Origin: Kitagawia praeruptora
Taxonomy: Eukaryota > Streptophyta > Magnoliopsida > Apiales > Apiaceae
NCBI GenBank assembly: GCA_037693485.1
Contig: CM075349.1
Span: 67,683,001 to 67,747,000 of the forward strand
Length of the DNA stretch: 64,000 bases
Direction of reading: 5' to 3'
Of the stretch, positions 45,767 to 56,056 are shown in pieces. Each line of letters opens with the position of its first letter. Within the stretch, counting starts at the first letter, position 1. Under the pieces are notes generated by a model, which was given only the letters and a program-made list of their open reading frames with translations, did no database searches and had not been told where the DNA came from. A program made the position numbers and the translations under genes.

Positions 45767-46175
45767 TAATTGTATTTGATTGTGAGTAGAACTATCTTTA
45801 AATAATTATAAGTATATTTTGATAATGAAAACAAATTATAAGTATAAATATAAGTAGAATTCATAAATCAAATAGAATTTTAAACTTAAAAAATCGTCAA
45901 TTTCTTCTCTTTTTTGTTTCTGTGTAGATTTAATTATATTAAACCATCATTAATTTAAAGATTATTTTGTTAATTTCATGTGGGCTGTAAACGTCCAAAT
46001 CAAATTTTAAAATTCAAGATAGAGTACAAATATTAAATCGAACATGTAAAATCTTATATATATCAATTTTTAAACACCAATTTGATATGTAAATTAATAA
46101 CTTATAAAATTTCATAAAAGTAATATAATTGTAGATATTAAAAAGGAGCCGTGCGTTGCACGGGTTATAAGCTAG
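45738..46175 (+). mobile_element. Helitron-like element, copy 3, plus strand
   Basis: Candidate 5' end TCTCCCTTATGCTTATTATA at 45738 (preceded by A). The 3' hairpin is CCGTGC-GTT-GCACGG (46149-46163), followed by GTTATAAGCTAG ending at 46175 and then T. It is the inverted counterpart of copies 1 and 2. Confidence 0.55.
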
Positions 46176-46179
46176 TATA

Positions 46180-46503
46180 TATAATTGGCGTAAAGAAGAT
46201 CACGTAGTCGTGTGGTTGTCATTTGGTCGTCATGGACAATATAGTAAATTCACGTCATGGACAATATAGTAAATTCAAATTATTGGAAAAAAAGTGTTGT
46301 AGTAGTACAAAACTTACACACAATTAATAAATAAGGATAAAATAGCAAAAAATCATAATTAAAAATAAGTCATAAATCCATTTTTTTATATATAATAAAC
46401 AATTAAACAAAGTCTACCATCAGAATTTCAATTCAAAAAATAATCTTTTGAAAAACAAGAATACATATATATGTAAAACCAATAAGTTCACACATGTCTA
46501 AAG

Positions 46504-46581
<78 letters not shown>

Positions 46582-47514
46582 TTTAACAATAAAAACACTA
46601 TTAACAATAGTTTTAAAAATTTAAGATAACCATTAAATTACTTAATCAAAAAGATAAAAAAATAAATAAATTGTTACACGAATATAGTAACTATATGTTT
46701 CAAGTATATCATATATATAATCTAATAAAATGAAAAAAATCAAAAATAATTATGAAATACTAAAATATATGTTAGCCTAAACTTTGAAATACAAATGATA
46801 GAAAAACCATTTACAAGAAAAAAACAAATGTATACTACAAATTATATAATATATGTATTATTATTATTATTATTATTAAAAGTAAAAACAAATTATTCAA
46901 AATGCTATAAAATTAATTTTACAAGAAAATTATTATAATCAAAGACAAAATATTAATAAAGCTACCCCTACTAAGTAAAATGTGGTTGGTTTTGTTCATA
47001 CCATATTTTTCATTATTCCTTTCGATCATAATTGTTAAATATTTTGATGAGAATTATTAAATTTTATTTTAAAATCATTTAATATAATGATTTGAAATTC
47101 AAATTCTGACAATAACATGTATTAATATCTTAAATATTTGGATTATATTGAATATTAATGTTATTTGAAAAAATATATTAAATTCTGATATGACTAAAAA
47201 TACTTCCAAAAAACATAATTAGTAATGCATTAATTAAATCAAGCTTTATTCATAAAAACATGTTATACTTTCTATATAACTATTAAATAATTATAAAGAA
47301 TAGGGAACCAATATACATTTCAGATAACTTCCTCATCCTCTTTAAAAAAAGATTTCATTATATAATAAATTATGCATATCAAATTTTTTTTTAAAAAAAA
47401 ACTTAGATATATCAAAAAAATTATACATACTAAAACATATTAATTTTATACAATATTTTAGGAAAGTTATTTGAGATATATCAAGTTCTTTTTTCTCATA
47501 ATGATAACATATTG
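46180..47514. other. AT-rich intergenic DNA with a long (TA)n tract
   Basis: No gene. A pure (TA)~35 tract lies at 46509-46579. A 23-bp segment containing GTCATGGACAATATAGTAAA is tandemly duplicated at 46230-46276. The remainder is unremarkable A/T sequence. Confidence 0.6.
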
Positions 47515-48080
47515 GGTGTTGGACCTATCTATCACAATTTGAAAGAAAATGACCCAAATATCACAGCTAAAAAACTTGGCCCCAAATATCACTCCAAAAC
47601 ACAGTATAATATAGTGTTTTTCTTTTTTTTCTTTTTTTTTGGAAACGCTAATGCGTTTAGCGTTCTTTTTTTTTGGAAACGCTAATGCGTTTAGCGTTAA
47701 GGGGATTTATTATTATTATTTTTTTTGTGTTGAAACGCTACACGAAGTGGCGTTAAGTAACATGAACGCTAGATGAAATGGTGTCAACACCTAAAACAAT
47801 TTCTAAAGTAGCGTTTCTAGCATTTTTTTTTAAAAAAAAAAAAGAGGCAAAACGCAAGACGCATTAGCATCTTTGACAAAAAAAAATAACGTGACACAAT
47901 GTAGCGTTTTGAAATGATATATGGGACCATTTTTTCTATTTGTGATATTTAAGATCATTTACTTCCAAATTGTGATATTGAACTCACAGCTGGCGGTTAT
48001 CTAACTCAGAAATAATTCGCTTTAGCGTTTTCAAAATAAAAAAAATCCAAAACATTAAACACAATTATGTTTTGAAGTAA
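47515..48080. repeat. Iterated-word repeat: AAACGCTAATGCGTTTAGCG
   Basis: Variants of AAACGCTAATGCGTTTAGCG, GTAGCGTTT and AAACGCAAGACGCATTAG recur about ten times in both orientations (47640-48060). They sit in text with ATATCAC / GTGATAT words at both sides (47550-47590; 47940-47980). Organised like the repeats at 41690 and 55430 but with a different word. No coding capacity. Confidence 0.6.
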
Positions 48081-49076
48081 TATTTTAGACCATATTTTTG
48101 AATTGCCATAACCCCGGTTATGTAAGGTAACCACAGAGTCATATAAAAGATGACGTTACAAGATAACTCAAAATATATCTTTCTTAGAAATATCTGCTAT
48201 GCCAGAATAAGCAAGATATCATCAATTTTCATAATAGAGGAACTTGCAGGAAGAATTTGAATTCATTGATTCGGTAAAATCAATTCCGTTTTTACTACGG
48301 ATTTTTTGCCACCGCCTTAACATAATTATTTAACACGGTTAATTAATTAAGGAAATTGCCACTGATTTAATTGATTAGCTTGACTAATTAATTAAGGCAA
48401 TTGTGTTAATGAAATTGCCACCAACTTAATTAATTAGCCGAAATTTTGGTTGAATATTCAACAAAATTTTCAATACAAAAAATCGAATAAATTCAACCTG
48501 TGTTTGATTCTGCGATTCTCCTATAATTAAGCTATACAATTGATATCAATTACGATTGCTACACGTCTTCTAAGTCAACTCAATCTCTTTGACAGCTATC
48601 CAATCTTCAAAGATATTGCTTCCATATTAATCTTGAATTAATCTTCAAACTCTGTTGACTTTACATATAAATCCCTTTTAAGAAAATCTGTAAATATCAG
48701 CCCTTGTCACCTTACATAACAAAATATTTATTAATAACGTCTTGTTTTACTCAGAATGCCACTCTGATCAAAAAATATTGAATGGACCCCTGAGTGTGAG
48801 TAGGCTTTTCAAAGAATAAAGGAGCATTTGGGCTCGCCTCCACTACTCTCTAAGCCTAAGGAATGAGAAATTCTTATGAGCTTTAATAGAATCTATCCAA
48901 CAGCTTCCAACATCGATCGGTGCTACCAACTTAGAGTTGACGATCGGGACCTTCAAGACCGGGAAGTAAACACTTTCTGCATAATTATCTATCGCCTTTA
49001 TTATAACGTATTAAAGCCACAAATAAGTTTGTTTTTTGTTGCTAAAAGTAAATGTAGGATTGATAGCTTCCTTCAT
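48081..49076. other. Upstream region of EXO5
   Basis: 48290-48470 has a triple TTAATTAATTA-rich segment (GCCACCGCCTTAACATAATT and related). 48780-48980 is less A/T-rich than its surroundings (for example GAGCATTTGGGCTCGCCTCC). I cannot tell whether that is promoter, 5' UTR or inserted DNA. No TATA box can be assigned with confidence. Confidence 0.35.
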
Positions 49077-49124
49077 AAGACTTAAAAATGTCCCGGTCGA
49101 AAAAAAAAAAGACTTAAAAATGTC
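49077..49124 (+). mobile_element. Micro-retroposon at the EXO5 start: 16-bp poly(A)-ended insertion with 16-bp target duplication
   Basis: AAGACTTAAAAATGTC occurs at 49077-49092 and 49109-49124, separated by CCGGTCG and a run of nine A. The duplicated target includes the ATG. The upstream ATG at 49088 opens a 9-codon ORF ending TAA at 49115-49117, three bases before the downstream ATG at 49120. Same architecture as the insertion at 16836. Confidence 0.75.
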
Positions 49125-52100
49125 AATGGAAAATGTGAATAAAATACTTAAAAATTCCCACGACCCGAAAGCACCTCCCCCTCCGATGGAAACGCAACGG
49201 TCAAAAACGAACGTGGAATCGCCCGAGTCACCAACTCACTCTTCACCCAACACCAACACCACTCTTGTCCAAACCCAAATCATCTCTTCACCTCCTGTCA
49301 TCCCAATTGTAATCGTGAGCGAAGAAGAAATGGCACTCATCGAATCGGCCTTGGCTCTTGCCACAACTCGGTTCTCAACTCAGTTGCATAAAAACAACGC
49401 CAGGTCTATTCATTCCATATCCGTGTTATCGAAAAGGGGTTTGTTGAAATCTTGTACGGATATGGAAGATTATGGGGGTAAAAATGTACAGCAGCAGAAG
49501 AGGTTTAAAGTGAATGAGTCGTTGTTGTATCGGTTTCGCAGGAAAAGAGGCTTGTTTGTTACTGATATTACCGCTTCGGTACCATGTTTTCTTTTGTTGT
49601 TTGCTTAAATTTTATGTGATTTAAGATTTGAAATTTTGATACACCTTTATATATATACATATAATTTAGCTGAATTTTGTTGATTTTGAATTGTATAGAG
49701 AAATTTTAAAGGGATTTATGGGATTTAATTTTATTAGGGGAATTTGATGTTGCATTGTTATTGGGATGTTAGTTGCAATACTTTTTGACTGTAGGTTTGA
49801 TGAACTATAGACAACAGATAATGAATTAAGTAAATGGGGGTGGAGGGACTCGAACATGAGACCCATCATAAACCGAACTTTGATACCATATTAAGTAACT
49901 AGCTCATCTAAAAAGGTAAGATCCCAACAGGATCTTTTGCTACAACATATAGTATTTAAAAATGGTTAGGTGTGTGGCAATGTCCGGCATGACCTATCCG
50001 AGTTTAATTAAAGAGATAAAGCCTGAAAAAATGACGAGACTCGATCACCCCAAATGCAACCCAAGATGAGTCATTAATTAAAATTATATTCCTTTAACCT
50101 TGTATATTCATTTCTATTAAATTTTAGTAAGATTTTTAACAACGCAAAATTGACACATAAATGATTCAAAACTTGAAATTGCCACTGCTGGGTCTATGAG
50201 TTGTGAAATGGACCTGCTTTACACACCTGTTACATTTCTGATTTAGTTTAGCGAAATGGAATTGCATTGGAAATGATATTATAAAATTTCAATTGCTATG
50301 AAACGGGAAAATACACTAATATAAAAACGGGAAAATAGACTAATATAAAAAGGTAAGGAGTTTGTATTGTTTAGATTAGGCTTACATGTTAATAATCTCG
50401 GCTAGGTGCAGTGAATCCCTTCATTATATCCACCCACTATTCAAATACTAGTAAATTGCTATTCGAGAGCCCATTTTAGGATTGAAGAATGGATCAATAT
50501 GAGTTCATCTTTGGGTCAGCATTTAACCATACTGTCCATATTAGATAAATTGAGGATATTGGTGTTTACATGATTTGGACTCGTGACTGCCAGATCAAAA
50601 GAGCTGTGATATGATGTCAACTTACCAACTTCTCTAGCACCTTAAGTCGTTAGGAGGACTTAATATGTGTTTCAGGGTTCGTACCGTACTACAGATATTT
50701 TGTCTTAAGTGATTGAGAGTAAAGAATTGCTTGAGCATATAATCGTCGACGGAACTTTTTAGGTTCACCATATTCCTGATATGAATATTGTTTTTCATTT
50801 CTCGCTGATTGCTTGAATTGATCATATTACTTAAGATTGATAGTTATAGCACATTTTCATTCTTAAATCCCTCATTACAATCTTAATGTCTCATTCTGGC
50901 AGCCAGTAGTGCTAAAAGTATCCTAAATTATATATCCTATGCTGTGAACCGTGAAGTGTAGTTGGTGCAAGTTAGCTTCTTTTCTATCTTTATCAACTAC
51001 TAAATAATGAAAACTTTGATCAGTACTCTGTGTTTCATCTTAAAATACAGTTCATAGTTTCTACTATATGATTAGGGAAGAATACTATATTGCATCATGC
51101 ACCACCTGCATTATTGTTATTATTACTGAAAAATATTCATGCTCTGCTAACTCACCAAAAATTAAAAGTATTATGCTTCTTGTTGATATCAGGAATGGTG
51201 TGAGAAACAAACAGAACTAAATTTTCATCATGGCAAACCAAGTGCAAGTAAAGCTATGAAAGCTGGTAAAGCTCGTCATGAAGTTCTTGAAAAAGAGGTA
51301 ATTTTAAACTACATCAATTCATTTGCCATCCTTGTCAAAGCGTGTGACTGTAGCTTCCATGTAATCTTTATTCCCGTAATATAAAACCACATGCATCAGC
51401 ATTAACCTTGAAAATGACTAATATTGGTTTCTGCCCTTTGGATTGGAGTTCCACGTTGGCAAAGGAGTTAGAGCTCGGAATAGATTGATCTAGGAATGTT
51501 TTTTTTTAATATGTAAACAAACATAGTAGACTAAGGAATTTTACTTGGGTGCAATTCATAATTTTACTCTAGCAGCATTGTTTTTCATCTTTTAAAGCTT
51601 CAAGCATCCACCATGCCAAGCCTGTGGACTAAACAATTAAGATCACAACTCTTCTATGAAAGCTTTTATACAATCCCTAAAAGAAAATTATAACTACTTC
51701 GGTAGTTTCTTACTCCTTATGTTCTCTATTTAGGCTATCTGATTAGTACTGTACTTTTGTGCAGGTTATAAGGAGAGTAAAAGTTCAGATTGAAACAGAT
51801 GAAGATGTATGGGCCTTAAAAGTCTTGAATTTTATTCGTGGTGTAAATCAGTTACTATTTGATGGATTGACACGAGAGTTGCCCATGTAAGATCATCACA
51901 ATTCAGTCAAATAAAGAATTCGACTTATTTGCTGAAACAATGAGGCCATTGTTAATCATTGTTGTATGCCTGTATTTGAGTTTCTGATGTTTTACTAGTC
52001 CTTCCCACAAAATGTTGTTCCCATGCCATTTTACAGCCCTCAATGATTGTGTTTTTGCTTAGAGCCAATCAAAGCTACTTTAATAAACCATCCATGTTTT

Positions 52101-53194
52101 TCCAGAATAGGCTTTGCACATGGTGTATGGATGGTGGGAGTGATTGATGAAATTCGAATGCCTCTGGCAGGAACTGAAAGGAATTTGACATTGGTGGAAA
52201 CTAAAACAAGATCACAGGCCGGGTTTCCTAGAGATCCTCAGAGGAGAAATGGAAGGTGTGGATATTACTATGACTTCTCCAGCTATCCCTTTGTCTGAGT
52301 TATGGTTAGGATTTTAAACTAAGGATTTCATATTCATTTTTGCAGGCTTCAGTTAATGTGCTACAAATATTTGTGGGACAATTTGATTACCGACAGATTC
52401 CCCTACAAACAGTTTCTGAATTTTTTTTCTCTAAATCCCAATCACATCCTATGTGAGGATATAAGAGAGAATACTGCAAAGTCAGGATTCCCTGCCCAGG
52501 TAAAAATGTGCTGTGGTTTCCAAGGCCAGAACATTAGTGCAAAAAAATTGCCTTCATTCTTGCTTTCTGATTTGGTGGTCTTTGTTATTAACTGTGTTTT
52601 AATGACTTTTGATGCAGACCCTTAATGAATTGTTGCGATATCATCAAACTACCTGCTCCATGTTGCCTCTTGCCCACGAGCAGATGCTTCTGAGGTGAGT
52701 GTAAGATTAATGTTTGAAATTTTATATGTTTTTAGCTTTAGATAATTATGTCATTTGTTTCTAAAAGACAAATGAATATAAGATGATAATAAACCCTGTT
52801 TTTTTTACTCTAGCGTATTGACATCTTTTCTTCATTCCTTCTAAGCCCTTCTCAGTTACGCACCATTACTGACATACTTAGGTGGCTAGCATCTCCTCTT
52901 TCTTTCATTTGTAATTTTTTGCAGTAGTATATGACATTTGTTCCTTTTTTCTTTTGTTCGGGCAGATATGAATTCCAAAACGATCATTCATTGATTGGTG
53001 AAGACCAATTCGAATTTGATTCTGACTGGGTCAAAAGTCAAATTAAGTGCTCTCTTGAGTTTTGGCAGGGTGAACGGGACGCCACTTACATTCCAGATGA
53101 TGAACGCTGGAAATGCAATTATTGCCTGCATGCTTCTAAATGTCCAATAAACACCAAACCTGATGACGAAACACTGTCTTTAGAAAAGATATAA
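49120..53194 (+). CDS. EXO5: Exonuclease V (EXO5/DEM1 family), seven exons
   Basis: Exons: 49120-49578, 51193-51297, 51765-51886, 52106-52255, 52346-52499, 52618-52694, 52966-53194. All introns are GT-AG and the phases join; about 431 residues, close to plant homologues. EXO5 is a single-strand DNA exonuclease of the PD-(D/E)XK class with a [4Fe-4S] cluster, working in DNA repair; plant forms are predicted to be organellar or nuclear. Seen here: the conserved IVSEEEMALIE (exon 1), RKRGLFVTD, the upstream cluster cysteine in EWCEKQ (exon 2), the catalytic Asp in GVIDEIR and Glu-x-Lys in LVETKTR (exon 4), RRNGRLQLMCYKYLWDN across intron 4, and the last three cysteines in WKCNYCLHASKC (exon 7). 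The first ~70 residues are Pro/Ser/Thr-rich and unconserved. I chose the ATG at 49120; 49126 or 49189 are alternatives. No stops or frameshifts, so probably functional. Confidence 0.93.
49840..50075 (-). repeat. SINE-like insertion in EXO5 intron 1
   Basis: On the minus strand GAGCTAGTTACTTAATATGG (A-box-like) is followed about 35 bp later by ATGTTCGAGTCCCTCC (B-box-like: GTTCGAGTCC), as in tRNA-derived plant SINEs. It lies wholly inside the 1.6-kb first intron. The borders are approximate and no target duplication was found. Confidence 0.45.
50076..51192. other. Rest of EXO5 intron 1
   Basis: AT-rich intronic sequence. A short tandem (AAACGGGAAAATA with CACTAATAT, then a near copy) lies at 50298-50350. 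A stretch at 50560-50700 may be an old repeat fragment. No exon candidate fits the EXO5 family between exons 1 and 2. Confidence 0.5.
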
Positions 53195-53648
53195 CTTGTT
53201 TTTGCTATTTATTCAATAATGTCAACAGCCTATTGATTGGGCTTGACAGTAGTAGTCTATACAAAGCTTCCCATTGGCTTATTTATTGGCTGCCAACGAG
53301 TAACTTGCCGCGCAGTTGAGGTAGGTTCTTGTTATCGTCAGCAACTAAGCACTCCTTGACAGCACGAACAAATTCAAAGGAGGTTTGTGGAGGGGAAGTC
53401 TGATTGTTGTCTGATTGTTTCTTTGTAGTTAGGATGTGTGGCTGAGCACGTAGAGAAAATTTTGCATTATATGTATAGTTGTATCATTTATAATTTATTG
53501 TTTTATAAATTCTTTTTCATACATTGCATGAAAGGTCCTTAAATAAAAACATGATTATTCTGTACTTCATTTTAACAAGCATTCTCATTTCTCATTTTGT
53601 CGTGTGAGTGATTCAGGGAGTACGGGGAACAGAAATGTGCTTTATACT
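53195..53648 (+). other. 3' flank of EXO5
   Basis: Probably 3' UTR followed by intergenic DNA. An AATAAT motif follows the stop at 53214-53219, and a GTATAGTTGTATCATTTATA stretch may be part of a polyadenylation region. No other gene. Confidence 0.4.
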
Positions 53649-54360
53649 CTCTCCGTCCAACCCATTTCTTTACATGTTTTCAACATTGTTTGACACGCAT
53701 TTTAAGACGTATATAAAGTATAGGGGCCGTTTGGCTTAGTTTAACTTATTTCTTTAAGTTGATAAGTTAATTATAAGTGATAAGTAAATTAGAATTTATA
53801 AGTCAGTAAAGTATTTGGTAAATCAGAAATTATAAGTTTACTATAGAATACATATTTCTATATATAATTTTCATTAATCACGTCGAAATATAGGATATAT
53901 GGTATGAAAAATGATCGTTGGGAGATGGAGAAAAATATGGTGAAGATAGATTTGAAAAAAATATCCATGATTGAAGGGAAAAATTAAATTCAAAACGGAA
54001 GGATTAGGGAATAGTAAATAAGTTAGTGCAAAATAAGACGAAAGTTGGGGTATGCTAGCTTCTGGATTACAGCGAATAAGATGGATATAAGTCTTGAATA
54101 GATTTTTACCCAAACACCTGTTAAAAAGTTCGGCCGGACTTAAAGCTAAATAAGCCCAATAAGTCATGTAACCATACAGGCATATAGTTCCATAACTTAT
54201 TTTTAAAATTTTCTTTTTTTTAATAAAAATTTAAACATTAAACTTTTAAGAGCCTTAAAAATTTAAAAATAAATTATGTAACTATACTTTATAAGAGCCT
54301 TAAAATGCGTGCCGAGCTCTCTGTCCTAGCGTAAAGAACTCGCTGGGACAGAAGGAGTAT
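53649..54360. mobile_element. Stowaway-like MITE split by a nested hAT-like MITE
   Basis: The outer element starts CTCTCTCCGTCCAACCC (53649) and ends GGGACAGAAGGAG (54345-54357), both flanked by TA. Its arms, GACACGCATTTTAAG and CTTAAAATGCGTGCCGA, are complementary. Between the arms (about 53727-54180) lies a second element starting GGGGCCGTTTGGCTTAG, a typical hAT-MITE start, with AAGCTAAATAAGCCC toward its other end. An ORF of 97 codons on the minus strand inside is a by-product. Confidence 0.65.
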
Positions 54361-54421
54361 CTAATTTATCCCAAGATACATATCAGTATATCTGACTATT
54401 TTTTTTTCCGGAATACGGTAT

Positions 54422-54696
54422 GTTGGAGTTTTTTTTTTCCAAAAACAAGAAATACTTCATTTCTTCTTCAAATCGTTCTCAATTACATGATTAAATTCAG
54501 AATAAGCCTCACTCGGCCCCCAAACAAGATCAACTAATGAATAACTACAACTCGTTATGGTGTGAGCTAAGATATTCGGAGACCGTTTCACGAATCTAAA
54601 GACTACGCCTTTGTTTTTCAACTCCGATAATAGCACCCTGCATTGCTGAACAATTCTGCCAAAGAACGACAGCAATTGTGTAGTACCTCTGATCAA
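54422..54696 (-). pseudogene. LINE-derived RNase H-like fragment (RVT_3 type)
   Basis: Minus-strand frame of 79 codons: TTQLLSFFGRIVQQCRVLLS, then VVFRFVKRSPNILAHTITSC, matching the end of the RNase H domain of plant LINEs (usual form: F-V-R-R-S-A-N-x-x-A-H). After the stop, a short UTR ends in a run of ten A (54430-54421 on the plus strand as T). This is the expected 3' end of a 5'-truncated LINE. Its upstream part is cut by the MITE at 54696. Confidence 0.6.
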
Positions 54697-55182
54697 TGTT
54701 CTAAAACTCGCTAGGCGGGTCTAGGCGGTGAGCCTACCTTCTAGCAATTAATCGTTTAGGGGTCGATTAATTGGAACATTAATCGGATGTATTAAAATAT
54801 TATTTTTTATATAATTTAATTTTAGTATTTAAAAATATATTTTTTATAAGTAAAAATATAAATATTTACAATTTATTATTAAACATGATGAGTGAATCTA
54901 CCCTTTTATGTGTAAATTATATTTTTTATTAAAATATATATATATATATTTAAAGTTTCATTCTTAATTTGACCTTTTTTTTTAAGATTTTACAGATTAA
55001 ATGCGATTAATCATCGCCTAATCGATTATTTCCGCCTAACATTAAACCGCCTAATCCCGCCTAGGCGCCGCCTAATAAAAAAAATGCCTAATGACCGAAT
55101 TTTACAGATTTTAGGCGTTTAATGACCTCCTAGTGCCTAGGCGTGGATTAATCGGCCGCATAGACCGATCTTTAGAACACTG
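54696..55182. mobile_element. MITE with GTGTTCTAAA-type ends and CGCCTA words
   Basis: The left end ATGTTCTAAAACTCG and right end CGATCTTTAGAACACT are inverted. The inside holds GGCGGGTCTAGGCGG, CGCCTAATCGATTA, CGCCTAGGCGCCGCCTAAT and GTGCCTAGGCGTGG, so the word CGCCTA/TAGGCG occurs about ten times. AT-rich centre, no ORF. Probably a hAT-type non-autonomous element, inserted into the LINE fragment; a clean 8-bp duplication is not evident. Confidence 0.6.
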
Positions 55183-55429
55183 GCTCTGGTATACACCTCT
55201 AAGTAGTTCAGGACTTTGTGCACAAATATTTTAAGCTATTAAAAAAATTTGTTTATTTAAAGTTTCATATTTCGATTTATATATTGGCCTTGCATTTATT
55301 CTTATGCATATTTCTCACTATCACATTGAGAAATTTGCAGGAGCTCGAGAGATTAGAAAAAAAAAATTCGATTTATGACTTAAAAAAAATACAACTTTTA
55401 AAAAAAAACAAAATATGATTTATTATTGG
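55183..55429. other. AT-rich DNA, possibly more of the LINE
   Basis: 55183-55215 could continue the LINE RNase H region on the minus strand beyond the MITE. The remainder is A-rich low-complexity sequence. Confidence 0.3.
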
Positions 55430-55640
55430 GGTGAAAAACCAAAATACCCACCATTTAATTTCAGTTGCCCAAAATACCTGCAGGGAAAACCTCCGCCCTT
55501 TTTACCCACGGAACACGCATGTGTTACATGCATATACAGTACACGCATGTTAGACATGCGTGTTCTTTGTTTTTGTAAACTATAACCACGCATTGTACCA
55601 ATGCATATAGTGGTTTTGTTTTTTTTAGTTTAAACTTGAT
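55430..55640. repeat. Iterated-word repeat: ACACGCATGT
   Basis: ACACGCATGTGTTACATGC, ACACGCATGTTAGACATGC and CCACGCATTGTACCAATGC follow one another in ~110 bp. Each is a small palindrome with a CATG-type core. Flanked by CCAAAATACC / CCCAAAATACC words. Similar in layout to 41690-42110 and 47515-48080. Confidence 0.55.
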
Positions 55641-55649
55641 AGAATGCTA

Positions 55650-56056
55650 GAGGCTACTAAAATGTCAACAGTACACTGTAGAATGCTAGAATGCTACACC
55701 TACACAGTAACACAGGAGTATACTAAAAGTTTTACTGAACTAATACAAACTCTACAATAATTCACCATTAATGGACTAGCAAACTCTAGCAAACTTTGTA
55801 TATTCATATCTCTAAGAAGAGAGATAACTGTATTCACAAGTTGTTTAATACATTGTATCGTTAAACCCATTCTCTAGTCTAACTATCTATTTATATACAA
55901 TGCTAGTTACAGAAATGATTCATAACAGAATGGAGAGTTTGTTATCCAACGTGGCACACAAGCTGAAAGCTAAACGAACTAAGTTGCTGAGCTGGAATCT
56001 TTATACTCTGTTGATTTTATACTCTGATTTTATATCTGATGATATATTAACCAATA
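55650..56056 (-). mobile_element. 3' LTR of copia element E (borders approximate)
   Basis: On the minus strand a polypurine-like AGCTTGAGGGGG (56073-56062) is followed by TATTGGTTAATATATC, probably the eroded LTR start. A TATA-like TATATAAATAG lies at about 55897-55887. The distal end is not resolved. Confidence 0.5.

Noticed and set aside
43349..46175. Autonomous Helitron
   Set aside because: No Rep or helicase coding sequence in either strand; only ends and AT-rich filler.
48780..48980. Possible organelle-derived insert, because of different base composition
   Set aside because: I could not recognise any mitochondrial or plastid gene in it; composition alone is too weak.
48876..49085. ORF of 69 codons upstream of EXO5 as an extra first exon or small gene
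   Set aside because: No similarity to EXO5 N-termini or other proteins, and no convincing splice donor linking it in frame. Probably chance in a GC-richer stretch.
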